64,000 nucleotides of DNA from Luteolibacter arcticus. Its GTDB lineage: Bacteria > Verrucomicrobiota > Verrucomicrobiia > Verrucomicrobiales > Akkermansiaceae. The stretch's first letter is position 1. Each line of letters opens with the position of its first letter. This document shows positions 25,597 through 36,100 of this stretch, one piece after another. The stretch lies in NCBI RefSeq assembly GCF_025950235.1, contig NZ_JAPDDT010000002.1:806001-870000 (forward strand), in the 5' to 3' direction. The notes under the pieces are model-generated. The model searched no databases and was not told where the DNA came from. It worked only from the letters and a program-made list of their open reading frames with translations. Position numbers and translations under genes: made by a program.

Positions 25597-26678
25597 AGGG
25601 ACTGGTGGAACGTGTCCTTGGCACCGAGCGATAGCACGAATCCGGCGAGGAGATCGATGGTCCGCTCGATGTCGTCCAGATGGGCGGTTTCGACGACCGA
25701 GTGCATGCAGCGCAAGGGCAGGGACACCAACGCACTCGGGACCCCCTCGCGCATGTGGAAAATCTTGTCCGTGTCGGTGCCGGTGAAGCGGCTGCTGGCC
25801 TCGTGCTGGACCGGGATCTTGCCCTTGGAGGCGACCTCCATCAGGCGTTTCACCACCAACGGGTGGTTCGCCGTGCCGTGGGTCACGGTGGGTCCGCCGC
25901 CGAGCTTCACGGCACCATGCTTGGTCGAATCGATCCCCGGGGTGTCGGTCGCGTGAGTGACGTCGAGGCAAACGCAGGCGTCGGGATTGTGACGGTAAGT
26001 CGCCATCATCGCGCCGTGGCCGCCGATTTCCTCCTGCACGGCATTCAGGCAGAGCAGGGAAAAGGCCGGCTTCTTCTTCGACTTGGCGATCTGTTTCAGG
26101 ACCTGGGCGATGATGTAGCCGCCGATACGGTTATCCAGCGCCCGACCGATCAGGCGTTTGTGGGCGAGTTCCGCGGGGCCGTCTTCATAGACCGCCGGGT
26201 GGCCGACGCGCAGGCCGAGCGTGGCGACTTCCTTCGCGCTGGAAGCGCCCACATCCACCCATAGCTCGTGGACATGCGGTGCCTTTTCGTCGCCGCCATT
26301 GTCACGGCGGAGGTGAATCGCGGTGTTGCCGATGATGCCGGGGACCGGTCCTTTGTCGCCGGCGAAAATGATCCGCCGCCCGCGTGCGGTCGCCACGTCG
26401 CTGCCGCCGATGCGGTCGAGACGGATGAAACCGTCGGATTGGATCGTCTTGATCATGTAGCCGATTTCGTCGGCGTGGGCGGCCAGCATCACGGTGCGCG
26501 GCGATTTGCCTTCGAGCCGGGCCCAGGTGGATCCGTAGGCGTCGCAGGCGACTTCCGTGGCGAAGGGCCGGAGGTGGTCCGCCCACACCCGCTGGCCGGG
26601 CATCTCGAAACCGGTGGGGCTGGGCGTCTGGAGCAGGCTGAAAAGAAACTCCCGGTCGTCTTTCGTCATCCGCGCCAT
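25593..26678 (-). CDS. M42-family aminopeptidase
   Basis: This encodes 361 residues with no signal peptide, so a cytoplasmic dinuclear-metal aminopeptidase is likely. The family motifs are all present: AAHADEIGYMI (first metal ligand His and Asp), ALDNRIGGYI (bridging Asp), VQEEIGGHGAM (catalytic Glu pair) and CLDVTHATDTPG (Asp ligand). A PA-like insert lies between about 75 and 170. M42 enzymes assemble into tetrahedral dodecamers and trim oligopeptides. Some are annotated as endoglucanase M, but the sequence fits peptidase. First gene of an ATGA-coupled set of three. Length is typical (about 350). Confidence 0.92.
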   Translation of the reverse strand: MARMTKDDREFLFSLLQTPSPTGFEMPGQRVWADHLRPFATEVACDAYGSTWARLEGKSPRTVMLAAHADEIGYMIKTIQSDGFIRLDRIGGSDVATARGRRIIFAGDKGPVPGIIGNTAIHLRRDNGGDEKAPHVHELWVDVGASSAKEVATLGLRVGHPAVYEDGPAELAHKRLIGRALDNRIGGYIIAQVLKQIAKSKKKPAFSLLCLNAVQEEIGGHGAMMATYRHNPDACVCLDVTHATDTPGIDSTKHGAVKLGGGPTVTHGTANHPLVVKRLMEVASKGKIPVQHEASSRFTGTDTDKIFHMREGVPSALVSLPLRCMHSVVETAHLDDIERTIDLLAGFVLSLGAKDTFHQSL

Positions 26679-26791
26679 TCAAGCACGCCCGGCCCGGAGG
26701 GCAACCGGCGAGTGACACAAGTGTTGCCCCTTCCCGCTCCGCCGGGGAAAGATGCGTCGCTGGACTCGACGTTCTTTCCAGATCCGATTTC

Positions 26792-27610
26792 ATGAAGCCG
26801 ATTCTCACCCTTGCCGCCGGCCTGATGGCCGCGACTGCCATGCACGCTGCCGAGCCTTTTCTGGTCGCCCACCGGGGCGCGTCCCACGATGCGCCGGAAA
26901 ACACCCTGCCTGCGTTCGGGCTTGCGTGGAAACAGGGGGCCGATGCGATCGAGGGCGACTTCCACCTGACCCGGGACGGCAAGATCGTCTGCCTGCACGA
27001 CTACGATACCAAGCGCGTGTCGGGGACCAAGAAGGTCGTGAAGGACAGCACGCTGGCCGAGCTCCAGGCGCTGGATGCGGGCGCGTGGTTCAAGCCCGAA
27101 TTCAAGGGCACCAAGTTGCCGACCCTGCGCGAGGTCGCGGCCACGGTGCCGGCGGGGAAGAAGTTCTATGTCGAGGTGAAGTGCGGTCCGGAGATCGTGC
27201 CGGCGATGTTAGAAGACCTCGCGGCCTCCGGCTTGAAGGACGAGCAGATCGTGGTCATTTCCTTCCAAGCCCCGGTGATCGCCGAGGTGAAGAAAGTGAA
27301 GCCTGCTTACAAGGCCTGCTGGTTGTCCTCCTTCGCCAAGGAGTCGCCGCTCGATCCGGGCACGGATGAAGTGCTGGCCACGCTGCGCAAGATCAAGGCG
27401 GACGGCTTTAGCTCGAAGGCGGATGAGCGTCTCGATGAAGGCTATCTGAAAGCGATCCGCGATTCCGGCTTCGAGTATCACTGCTGGACCGTGGACGAAG
27501 TCGCCACCGCGCGACGCTTCCTCGATCTCGGTGCGCTTTCGGTCACCACGAACCGTCCCGAATTCCTACGCAAGGGTCTCAGCGGGGTTCCTCCAGTGGC
27601 AGCACCTTAA
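26792..27610 (+). CDS. Exported glycerophosphodiester phosphodiesterase
   Basis: This encodes 272 residues with a signal peptide (ILTLAAGLMAATAMHA), so a periplasmic enzyme. The GDPD signature is complete: LVAHRGASHDAPENTLPAF (catalytic His, Arg and Glu), then AIEGDFHLTRDG (metal Glu and Asp) and IVCLHDYDT (second His). The strands FYVEVKCGP and DGFSSKADERL and the final segment YHCWTVDE fit the TIM-barrel. The reaction releases glycerol-3-phosphate and an alcohol from glycerophosphodiesters, giving phosphate and glycerol for the cell. The 3' end overlaps the convergent downstream gene by 32 bp. Confidence 0.92.
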   Translation: MKPILTLAAGLMAATAMHAAEPFLVAHRGASHDAPENTLPAFGLAWKQGADAIEGDFHLTRDGKIVCLHDYDTKRVSGTKKVVKDSTLAELQALDAGAWFKPEFKGTKLPTLREVAATVPAGKKFYVEVKCGPEIVPAMLEDLAASGLKDEQIVVISFQAPVIAEVKKVKPAYKACWLSSFAKESPLDPGTDEVLATLRKIKADGFSSKADERLDEGYLKAIRDSGFEYHCWTVDEVATARRFLDLGALSVTTNRPEFLRKGLSGVPPVAAP

Positions 27611-28316
27611 CCGGGATCCTCGGCTTTTCGCCATCGGCGGCGTGGATGATGAACTGCTGGAGTTTTTCCGCGCTCTTCATGATCTTGGTGGACAGGCAGG
27701 GCTGCAGGGAACCATCGGCGGCGGGGTAGAGGATGGATGCGGTGATTTCCTGGGTGCCCGCGGGGAGGGTGCGCATGAGCGCCGTGCGGGGCTCGATCTT
27801 CAAGCGCTCGGACCCGAAGACGAGACCCATCGGCTTCGAGGTCACATTGATGAACCGGCAGTCACCCTGGCTCCGGTCAGCCTTTCCGTCGGGAATGGGC
27901 AGCACTCCGACCTTGTTCCAGTCCGGCCCACTGCGCCAGACGAGGACGAGGGTAGCTTCCGAGCTGGAAAGCGGGAGCTTCGCCCAGGTGCCGGAGCCTT
28001 GGCGGGCCTCGATGGAGCGGGTTTCGGGAAGAGGGAATTCAAGTGGCTCGGAGATCATGCCGAGCCGGAGCCGCAGCTTCATTGAAGTGGGTTCGCCAGC
28101 CTTCTCCTTTGGGGGGATGGCGATTTCGAGGTTCCGCGGCGGGATGGTGCCCTCGGCGGCGGGGATTTCGTAGCGCACGCCATTGCGCACTTCCTGGCGG
28201 AATGGTGGCGGATCCCCGAGCGGCAAGATCCGCATTGTGTGAAGTGCCGGCTTGTCCTGCGCGGAGGCCCACAGGGGGGGGAAGACGAGGATCAGTCGAA
28301 GGGCGCGCAGCATCAT
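27579..28316 (-). CDS. Exported protein of unknown function
   Basis: This encodes 245 residues from the MM pair at 28316 (signal peptide MLRALRLILVFPPLWASAQD). The mature protein is predicted mostly beta, with strands such as SMKLRLRLGMISEPLEF and EATLVLVWRSG. There are conserved-looking Arg/Lys and Pro positions but no motif I recognise. It has one Cys pair (GDCRF, QPCLS). The last 10 codons lie antisense to the end of the GDPD gene. A related-looking exported beta protein is encoded at 45260-46135, but I see no alignable identity. Confidence 0.72.
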   Translation of the reverse strand: MMLRALRLILVFPPLWASAQDKPALHTMRILPLGDPPPFRQEVRNGVRYEIPAAEGTIPPRNLEIAIPPKEKAGEPTSMKLRLRLGMISEPLEFPLPETRSIEARQGSGTWAKLPLSSSEATLVLVWRSGPDWNKVGVLPIPDGKADRSQGDCRFINVTSKPMGLVFGSERLKIEPRTALMRTLPAGTQEITASILYPAADGSLQPCLSTKIMKSAEKLQQFIIHAADGEKPRIPVKVLPLEEPR

Positions 28317-28644
28317 GGCAGCCCGGCTGTAAGGGGGAAGTGCCGGGGGGTTCACGATGGGGTTGGTGACAATCGCGTCGCCTTTGGCGGGGAGGCGGCC
28401 TCTTAAAGAATCGGTGAGTGGGAACCGGTTCCTTGGGTTTTGAAACTCGCACTTCGTGAGGAAATCGTGATGTGAAAGTTTGGTCACTTTTGCGAGTGGT
28501 TAAGGTCGGTTTAATGCGACCTTTTTGTCACTTTTAGGCGGATTATATTTGGTAAATTGGGGTTCTCCCCGAAAATTTGATGTCCTGTTTGTCACTTTTA
28601 ACCGCTCGTTCCACAGGGCAAACGCGGCAATTTCCGCGCCGCAC
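28317..28644. promoter_or_regulatory. AT-rich divergent regulatory region with three GTCACTTTT repeats
   Basis: This is the intergenic region between two divergent genes. Its right half (28440-28600) is strikingly AT-rich for the window. GTCACTTTT occurs three times in the same orientation (28483-28491, 28527-28535, 28591-28599); the second and third copies extend to TTTGTCACTTTTA. Repeated short boxes upstream of a very large surface-protein gene look like operator or activator sites. TATATTTGG at about 28544 could be part of a -10. Confidence 0.55.
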
Positions 28645-31600
28645 ATGAATCATTCAAACTCACCAGCCCTAGCGGCGCTGATCGCATGCTCGCTCGGCGG
28701 CACGGCTTTCAGCCTGGAGCACGCGACACTCGACGTGACCCAGCGCAACAACACGAACAACAACCAGGCCAGCGCGGATCCCGCCGTCGCGGTCAGCATC
28801 GGCTTGGGAAACAGCAGAAACTTCTCCGTGGTCGGCCACAACGATGGCGACATCGACGTGAGCTTCACCTCCAACCGGGCGAACGAGCGGAACCTGGGTG
28901 TGGTGATCAATTCGATCGCGGAACTCGCTCGCCAGAACGGCGTCCTCCCGAACAAGGGAGGTCCGGCAACGACGGTGTACCCGAACGGGGTCGCCTACGG
29001 AACCGCCGGCGCGGAGCCGTCGGGCACCGGCTATTACCTTTCGAATAACGTCACCTTGGGTGGAGCCGAATCGGCCAGCCCGTTCAATTCGGAACTCAAC
29101 ATCGACGTCGCCGCCGCGTGGTTCCCCCACACGGAAGGCTGGCTCGCCGGTCACTACAAGACGACGGCCACGCTCTACTCCTCGTCCGCCATCCGGCTCG
29201 GCAAGGAATTCGTCCGCGACGGAAGCGGCGTCTCGGTGGTCGACCTGCGGCACCTGCGCTCGCACGGTGTAGCCGCCACCTCGCAGAATGGCGTGCTTCT
29301 CGTCAGCGGTGGCGACAATGCCGGCCTCGTGGCGATGGCCCGGCCGAACCTCGACGGGACCTTCACCGTCTCGACCAAATCCAACTCGACCACCACGCCG
29401 CTCTATAACGATGCCGGCGTCGCGTTTGTCTATGTCCCACTCGTCTCGGCCGGCATGGGCCAGGTGATGGCAGTGGGCAAGGTCCGCAGTGACGGTAGCA
29501 AGGCGCTCGCTGGTGGCGATTTCACCGTCACCAAGCTCGCCACCGGCCGCTGGCTCGTGAAGATCGGACCCGAGGGATCCGAGTTCATCAACGAGGACGG
29601 GACGCTGGTCATTTCCGCGGAAGGCGGCTCGCCAGTGGCAGGCGCCACCCCGACGCCGAAAAACCGCAACAACTTCGTGGCCCACGGGTGGAGCCAAGCG
29701 GACGGCGGATGGATCGTCGAAAGCCGGGACAACATCGCCGCCGAACTGGAAGACGGCGCGACCCCGGCAGAGGAGATGTTCAGCTTCGTGTTCCTGACCC
29801 CGGGCGACCCGGAGAACCTTTTCAGCTATGAAAACGCGCCGCTGCCGGAAGTCTCGCTGAGCAGCCCGGTGGAGAACAGCTACCATACGGTCGGGCAGCC
29901 GGTCACGCTGGCGACGTCCGTGGCAGCCGCCGGGAACGTTGAAATCGCAAAGGTCGACTTCTATGTCGACAGCGTGCTGGTCGGCTCCGCGACCTCCGCG
30001 CCTTATGAAATCCCGTGGGCAGTGGCAGGCACGGGCACCCATCTGGTGGAAGCCTTCGCCTACACCACCGACAATGCGGTGGCCGGTGCCAAGCGCGTGT
30101 GGTTCTACGGTACCGTCCCGATCGGCGACGTGAGCGTTCCCGGCTACTCGGCGGCCATCCTCGATGGCGGGGATTTGGAAACCGACGTCACCGAGCTGGA
30201 TGTCGACTACGTGCCCAGCCCGACCACGCCATGGAACATCCTGGCGAATTCGCCGGGGTCGCAGGCCTTCGGCACCGCCGGCGACGTGCGTGGCGCACCG
30301 GCCGTGAACATCGGTGGCGCACCCGTGCCGTTCAACTCCGGCATCCTTTTCGCGACCAACTTCCTTTCCAACACCTTCCACGAGATCCCCACCCGCGGCT
30401 CCGTTGACAACAACGTGATCGCCTACAACGCGACCGGCAACATCGCCCTAAAGGTGGAGGACAACAAGCAGGGAGGCAGCCTGGTGCGTCCGGAATCCGG
30501 CCGTTTTGCGATGGGCTTCTTCCCCTACTCCAGCGGCTGGGTGGGCGCCTCCCTGGCAGCCGACGGTTCCATTGTCGACGGCAGCTCGAGCCTGCCGGCG
30601 GGTGTGACGATCACCAAGTCCAGCAGTGGCACGGACTTCGTGATCGAAGGTCTGCCGATGACCGGGAACCTGCTGGCCGTGAGCCAGGGGGCGGCATCCG
30701 ACAACGTCGTTTGCATCGGCCGCAACGCCAACACCTGGATCATCCGCAGCGTCGACAACAACGGCGCCGCGGAAAGCGACAGCACCAGCTTCCTTTACGT
30801 TCCGACCGACGCCCCGCAGGTGCTCAGCGGTCTGGTTCAGAATGATGCCACGCTGGTCCCGCTCAACGAGACCATGGCCGCCCACGGTGCCCGTGTGGTC
30901 CGCACCGGTGTCGGCTACGAGATCGAGTTCGGCGACGGCAGCAAGATCAACCCGTCGAACACGGTGCTGCTCGTGACGGCTGACGTGAACAACGGTGATG
31001 GCGGCGACAACGTCTTCGCCTACCACACCCGCGGCAACAAGTTCGTGGTCTTCTCCCACGACCTCCCCGGCATCAACGGCTTTTTCCAGAACGGTGGCTT
31101 CCGCTTCCTGGCCGTGCCGACCGCTCCGCTGGCGAATCCCGGCCAGCAGGTCTTCGTGACACATGTCGTCGACAAGGTTCAGGAAGGCGTGGAGGGCGAT
31201 GACACGCTCACCTACCGCTTCAGCCGCCTCGGCGGGGATTCGTCCCAGCCGCTGACAGTCAACTACACGTTGTCCGGCACGGCCACCGCGGGCACGGACT
31301 ACGTGGCTCCGTCCGGCACGGTCACCTTCGCGGCCGGCGTCACCGAAGTGGAAGTTCCCATCGTCACCCTGAACGACGAGACCCTCGAACTGCGTGAAAC
31401 CGTTGTCGTCACCTTGTCGGAAGGTGCGGGCTTCAGCGTCGGCAGCGGCACCGCGAGCGGAACCATCCGCAACGTTGGAACCAACCCGGCCATCCAAACC
31501 GTTTCCTTCCAGCAAGGAGTGAACGGCTACAACAGCTACTTCGGCAAGCGGGTGGGCACCGGCAGCGTCAACCAGATGGACTCCCCGAGCGTTCAGACCT

Positions 31601-33018
31601 ACGGCGTTGACGGATCGACCGACAATACCACCGACATCAACGGCATCCTGCGTTTCGACAGCATGTTCGGCACGGGCTCGGGAAAGATCCCTTACGGTTC
31701 GACGATCGTGAAGGCGGAACTGACCATCGCTACGGGTTCGGCCGGCTCGGATACGTCCGGCGGCCCCTGGGTGATCGACCGCTTGAAGGGCGTCGTGACT
31801 TCGGTCACCACCTACGAGAACCTGACCAATGGCAGCAATGTCGGCGTCCGTGGACGCAGCGCGCTGACGCCCTTGGCTGGTTTTGCCGGCCTCGCGCTGG
31901 GCGATATCGACACCGTTGATGTGACGAAGTTCGTCCGCATCTGGGTCAACGTGCAGAACAACGAGAGCGAGGACTACAACCACGGCTTCTCGCTCTATGA
32001 CGCGGACACGGACGATGCCTGGGGCTACTGCACCTCCGGCAATTCGGACCCGAATCTCCGTCCGAAGCTGGTGGTCTCCTACATCCCGCCTACCCCTGAT
32101 GTCGAAACCAACAGCTACAGCTTCGACGCGAGCAAGTCGGTGAAGCTGAGGGGTACGGGAACCAGCCTGGATGGCGCGCAGCTCCAGGGGAACTACATCG
32201 ACCTGGAGCCGTCGCCCGGCACCACCGAGGAGGCCTTGTTCCAGTTCCCGGTGGAATTCGGTGCCGGCGCCCAAGCCATTCCGGCGGATGAAGATATCGT
32301 CCGGGCGGAACTGGTGCTGACTTCCGTCTCCGGCGGGAATTCAGCGTCCCCCGGACCGGTCGCGGTGCACCGGATGCTGGAAGACTGGATGATCGAGAGC
32401 AACTACGGCTACTACGGTCCGGAGGTCGGCGCGCAGCTCGATATCGCGGAAGACGCCCGGGTCTTCGGTCTCGGCCACGGCTCGATCGCGACCTTCGACG
32501 TTACCGCGATCGTCCGTGCCTGGCGTGCGGGTGCTGGGCAGCACGGCATCAACGTGAAGCCGGAAACCACCGATGGCTGGCAGTTCTTCTGGCCCGGAGC
32601 CAGCGGTGCGGATGCGACCAAGGTGCCGAAGCTGGTGATCTACACCGCCAAGTCCATCGGGGTTGAGAGCGGCTTCGAAGCTTGGGCAACCGCTAACGGC
32701 ATCGGCGGTGCCACCCAGGACTTCGACGGCGACCATGACGGCATCCCCGCGCTGATCGAGTATGCACTGGGTCTGGATCCGGAGGCCTTCGACAAGTTGC
32801 CCGGCCTGCAGGCCGAGGGTGGCGGCACCGTCCTGCGGTTCCTCAAGGGAGCCCCGGACAATCGCTTGGTCTACAAGATCAAGAGCAGCATCGACCTCGA
32901 TGTTTGGGGAGACGTGACCCCCACGGTGGATAACGCGAACGAGATCTCCGCGATCGTCACGATCGGTGAGGACGACGTGCGTTTCTACCGCCTGTCGGTG
33001 ACATACACCGAAGGCTGA
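28645..33018 (+). CDS. Giant secreted surface protein with Ig-like, Calx-beta and DNRLRE domains
   Basis: This encodes 1,457 residues from the ATG at 28645, which gives a signal peptide (ALAALIACSLGGTAFS). Two long repeats of about 350 residues come first (see findings). Between them is an Ig-like unit (VSLSSPVENSYHTVGQPVTL). A Calx-beta domain lies at about 830-943 (ATAGTDYVAPSGTVTFA). Two DNRLRE/CBM96-like domains follow at about 950-1150 and 1155-1335 (both with ILRF or ALFQFPVEF strands and DVTKFVRIWV or FDVTAIVRAW). The last 110 residues begin DFDGDHDGIPALIEYALGLDP, a C-terminal domain seen on other surface proteins of this phylum. There is no PEP-CTERM tail. A terminator follows. An adhesive or matrix role is inferred from domain content. 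Confidence 0.82.
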   Translation: MNHSNSPALAALIACSLGGTAFSLEHATLDVTQRNNTNNNQASADPAVAVSIGLGNSRNFSVVGHNDGDIDVSFTSNRANERNLGVVINSIAELARQNGVLPNKGGPATTVYPNGVAYGTAGAEPSGTGYYLSNNVTLGGAESASPFNSELNIDVAAAWFPHTEGWLAGHYKTTATLYSSSAIRLGKEFVRDGSGVSVVDLRHLRSHGVAATSQNGVLLVSGGDNAGLVAMARPNLDGTFTVSTKSNSTTTPLYNDAGVAFVYVPLVSAGMGQVMAVGKVRSDGSKALAGGDFTVTKLATGRWLVKIGPEGSEFINEDGTLVISAEGGSPVAGATPTPKNRNNFVAHGWSQADGGWIVESRDNIAAELEDGATPAEEMFSFVFLTPGDPENLFSYENAPLPEVSLSSPVENSYHTVGQPVTLATSVAAAGNVEIAKVDFYVDSVLVGSATSAPYEIPWAVAGTGTHLVEAFAYTTDNAVAGAKRVWFYGTVPIGDVSVPGYSAAILDGGDLETDVTELDVDYVPSPTTPWNILANSPGSQAFGTAGDVRGAPAVNIGGAPVPFNSGILFATNFLSNTFHEIPTRGSVDNNVIAYNATGNIALKVEDNKQGGSLVRPESGRFAMGFFPYSSGWVGASLAADGSIVDGSSSLPAGVTITKSSSGTDFVIEGLPMTGNLLAVSQGAASDNVVCIGRNANTWIIRSVDNNGAAESDSTSFLYVPTDAPQVLSGLVQNDATLVPLNETMAAHGARVVRTGVGYEIEFGDGSKINPSNTVLLVTADVNNGDGGDNVFAYHTRGNKFVVFSHDLPGINGFFQNGGFRFLAVPTAPLANPGQQVFVTHVVDKVQEGVEGDDTLTYRFSRLGGDSSQPLTVNYTLSGTATAGTDYVAPSGTVTFAAGVTEVEVPIVTLNDETLELRETVVVTLSEGAGFSVGSGTASGTIRNVGTNPAIQTVSFQQGVNGYNSYFGKRVGTGSVNQMDSPSVQTYGVDGSTDNTTDINGILRFDSMFGTGSGKIPYGSTIVKAELTIATGSAGSDTSGGPWVIDRLKGVVTSVTTYENLTNGSNVGVRGRSALTPLAGFAGLALGDIDTVDVTKFVRIWVNVQNNESEDYNHGFSLYDADTDDAWGYCTSGNSDPNLRPKLVVSYIPPTPDVETNSYSFDASKSVKLRGTGTSLDGAQLQGNYIDLEPSPGTTEEALFQFPVEFGAGAQAIPADEDIVRAELVLTSVSGGNSASPGPVAVHRMLEDWMIESNYGYYGPEVGAQLDIAEDARVFGLGHGSIATFDVTAIVRAWRAGAGQHGINVKPETTDGWQFFWPGASGADATKVPKLVIYTAKSIGVESGFEAWATANGIGGATQDFDGDHDGIPALIEYALGLDPEAFDKLPGLQAEGGGTVLRFLKGAPDNRLVYKIKSSIDLDVWGDVTPTVDNANEISAIVTIGEDDVRFYRLSVTYTEG

Positions 33019-33030
33019 TGACCATCCCTA

Positions 33031-33068
33031 GGCGGCCGCTTCCTTCAACGGGGAGCGGCCGCCTTTTT
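33031..33068 (+). terminator. Rho-independent terminator after the giant surface protein gene
   Basis: GGCGGCCGCT (33031-33040) pairs perfectly with AGCGGCCGCC (33054-33063) over a 13-nt loop and is followed directly by TTTTT (33064-33068). It lies 13 bp after the stop of the surface protein gene on the plus strand. Confidence 0.92.
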
Positions 33069-33135
33069 CTCAGTGGAACCCCCTCCCCATTTCATTCAAC
33101 CGGGCAACCGGACTTCAGAACCTATTTCAATTCAG

Positions 33136-36100
33136 ATGCAGAACTACACGTGGAGGAGATTCAGGAGAATCCACCGGATTAGTCCGCAGGGACGGACGAA
33201 GACAACGGATCCGCTTCCCGCCAGCACCGGGGGAAACCACAGACCTCGCAGGAAAACACCAGCGCGTGGTTTCGCGTTGATCGCGGCGATGGCTCTGTTG
33301 CCGCTGCTGATGATCCTCGCCGTCAGCCTGCTCAGCCTCTCCACCATTTCCCTGAGGAAATCCACCGCCCAAACGGCGATGGACGACGCCCGCGCCAACG
33401 CGCGGCTCGCCCTCCAACTCGCCGTCGGCGAACTTCAACAACACCTCGGGCCGGACCAGCGGGTCAGCGCGGACGGACGCCTGCTGAAGGAAGCCAATCC
33501 CCATTGGACCAGCGTCTGGCGCAGCACCCGGAAGGATGGCTCGCCCTACATCACGAGGGACAACGAAAATGGCGGCCTGAAGGATCTCCGGGCGGGGGCT
33601 TGGGACGCGCGGAACGAGCGCATCGCCACCTTGGTGAGTGGCAACGAAGGAGCGCTGGAATATAACGCGGACAGCAATGGAGGAGACATGGTGGAACTGG
33701 TTTCCGAGATGGCTTCCGGCGACCCCGACATTAGCACGCGGGTGCAAGTCCCCCGGGTCGCGCTGGCGGATGGCAAGAAGTCCGCGGGAAGCTATGCCTG
33801 GTGGGTGGGTGACTTGGGCATCAAGGCCAATGTGGCGACGCGGGATGCCTCGGAGCGGAACAAGGCGGCGCATCCGTGGCGATCCCTCCAGCTTGCACAG
33901 GATGCATCATGGAGCGCCGCGGACGGTGGCAAGGAGCTGGACGATGAGATCCGCGGGAAAGTCGTCTCCACGGGCCAGCTCGATCTCGCGGGTGGCGGCG
34001 GGACGGTGCCCCGGGAAGGCTTTCACGATTTCACCACCGATTCGAAAGGGTTGCTGACCGACGTGCGCGCCGGTGGCTGGCGGAAGGATCTCACGGCCTA
34101 TCTCGAGAGTTCCGGCCCCATTGCGAACCTGGACTACGACGGCACTCTCTCTGCGGGCGTGAAGGATGAGGACAATCTCGTCGGCCCGCGCAACCGCGAC
34201 GCCGCCAAGCTGCCGGACGCGACCGTGACCGCACCTCGTCTCGACCGGATCTCGCCAAACTTCGGGCTTCTACGCGATTGGGCGAAGCGCGCGGCTTCCA
34301 CTTCACCCGGGAATTTCAAATCACCCATCGAGCTTCCGAAGCTGACCAATGGCAGCTCCGGTGGAGTGGATTTCTACGATCGCGCGAAGAACGACCTGAT
34401 GCCGACGCTGGTGGAAGGCTCCATCTACTACAATCTCAGCTACTACGACGATACCGCCGCCAACCCGACCGCTCCCTATGGTCTCCGGCTGCACATGTAT
34501 CCACGCGTGGCGCTGTGGAATCCTTATCAATTCGAGATCGAGGTGCCGAACTCGATGATCCTGATGCATGTGAATGGAGGCAAACAGGTCCAGGTCACCC
34601 TGCAGGGCGGGAAAAAACAAGACTTCAAGATGTACTGGGGTGAGAGTGGAGGAAAAGACGGCGGCAGCAAGCAGGGCCGCATCTACTTCCGCATGATGGG
34701 AACGAAGATCGCTCCCGGGGAAACCATCGTCTGGTCGCCGCGGCAAAGTCGGCGCTACGACGAAGTCACCTTTTCCAACAATGTCATGTATCCGGATGTC
34801 GCTCCGAATGCAGCAGTGAGTTTCTACCAGGACGCGCGCAACGACGGCTTCCCGCTGTTCCGCGTTTACAATGCAGACAAGGACCCCACGGCCTTCAACA
34901 ACCGTGTCCCAGCCATCCCGACGGAGTGGCGGGAATTCGTTCCGGTCAAGCCCACCGGCGACCTCCAGGACCTGGGCTACTTGCAATCGGACGACTACTT
35001 CATGATGTGGAAGCCGATGACCAACGCCAGCAGCATCGACCTGACCGCCTTCAACGCGCTGCCCCAGGGCTCGCTGGTCTCGTGCGCCTATCAGTTCGGC
35101 GATGACGACGAGCTCCCGGTCGAGTGGAGCTATCTCGATCCCGTTCCTTTCCCGCGCTCCACCAAGTCGAGCGCCGCGATCAGCCAGGTGCCGGACCGCC
35201 GGACGCGGGATGGCTTCCGCATGCGGTGGTTCGAGGAACACCAATCGAACCTCATCGGCTCCGGCAGCCTCGCGGGCACGCCTCACTTCGAGTGCTCGCC
35301 GATCGCCACCTGGAACATGCGGGCGACCTATTCGCTGCGCAATCCCTTCGACAATGTCACGGATGTCGCGCCTCATTTCTTCGGCATTTACACGCGCGAT
35401 CTCTTCGATGGTGCGGTGGACTGGAACAGCATGATGCCGCGCCCCGGCAGCGGGAAATATCTCGGCGATCCCTTCGACCAGGCGATCCGCTTCCGCCATC
35501 CGCGGGTGCTTTTCGACCTGCCGCGACGGGACACCGCCATCGCGTCGCTGGGTTGCTTCCAGCACGCGAAGTTGTCCGAATTCATCTGGCATCCCACCTA
35601 TCCGCTGGGGAATTCGCTGGTCGATCCGCGGGTCGGCCGTCTGGTCACGGAGCCGGTACGCAGCGACCGGATCAACCGCGATCGTGGCGGCTGGAACCAG
35701 GACACGCTGGGCTACAGCATGGACGGGCGCTCCGACCCGGACGGCGCGATCGGCGTGTCGGTCCAGGACAGTTGGGCTCACCTCGCGCGAAACATGCTGA
35801 GGGGTGCGCCCCTCGACCATAACGTGATCTACGATCTCAGCTATGAGGTGAACCATTCCATGTGGGACGAGTTCTTCCTCTCGACCGGCACCCCGGCGGA
35901 AAAAGAATCCTTCCTCCGCGATCCGGAGCGCAGCCCGCTCCCGAATGGCCGGCTGCTACCGAATCGCTCGGCGGGGGAAATCGATACCTCGGATCTGACC
36001 AACTTCCACCTCGCCGCCTCCAAGCTGACGCTCGACGGCGCTTTCAATGTGAACTCCGCCAGCGCGAAAGCCTGGGAAGCACTGCTGCTTTCCGGGGCGG

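Noticed and set aside
28669-32274. Two long minus-strand open frames (570 and 608 codons) opposite the giant surface protein
   Set aside because: The plus strand encodes recognisable domains throughout; the minus frames lack domains and signal sequences.
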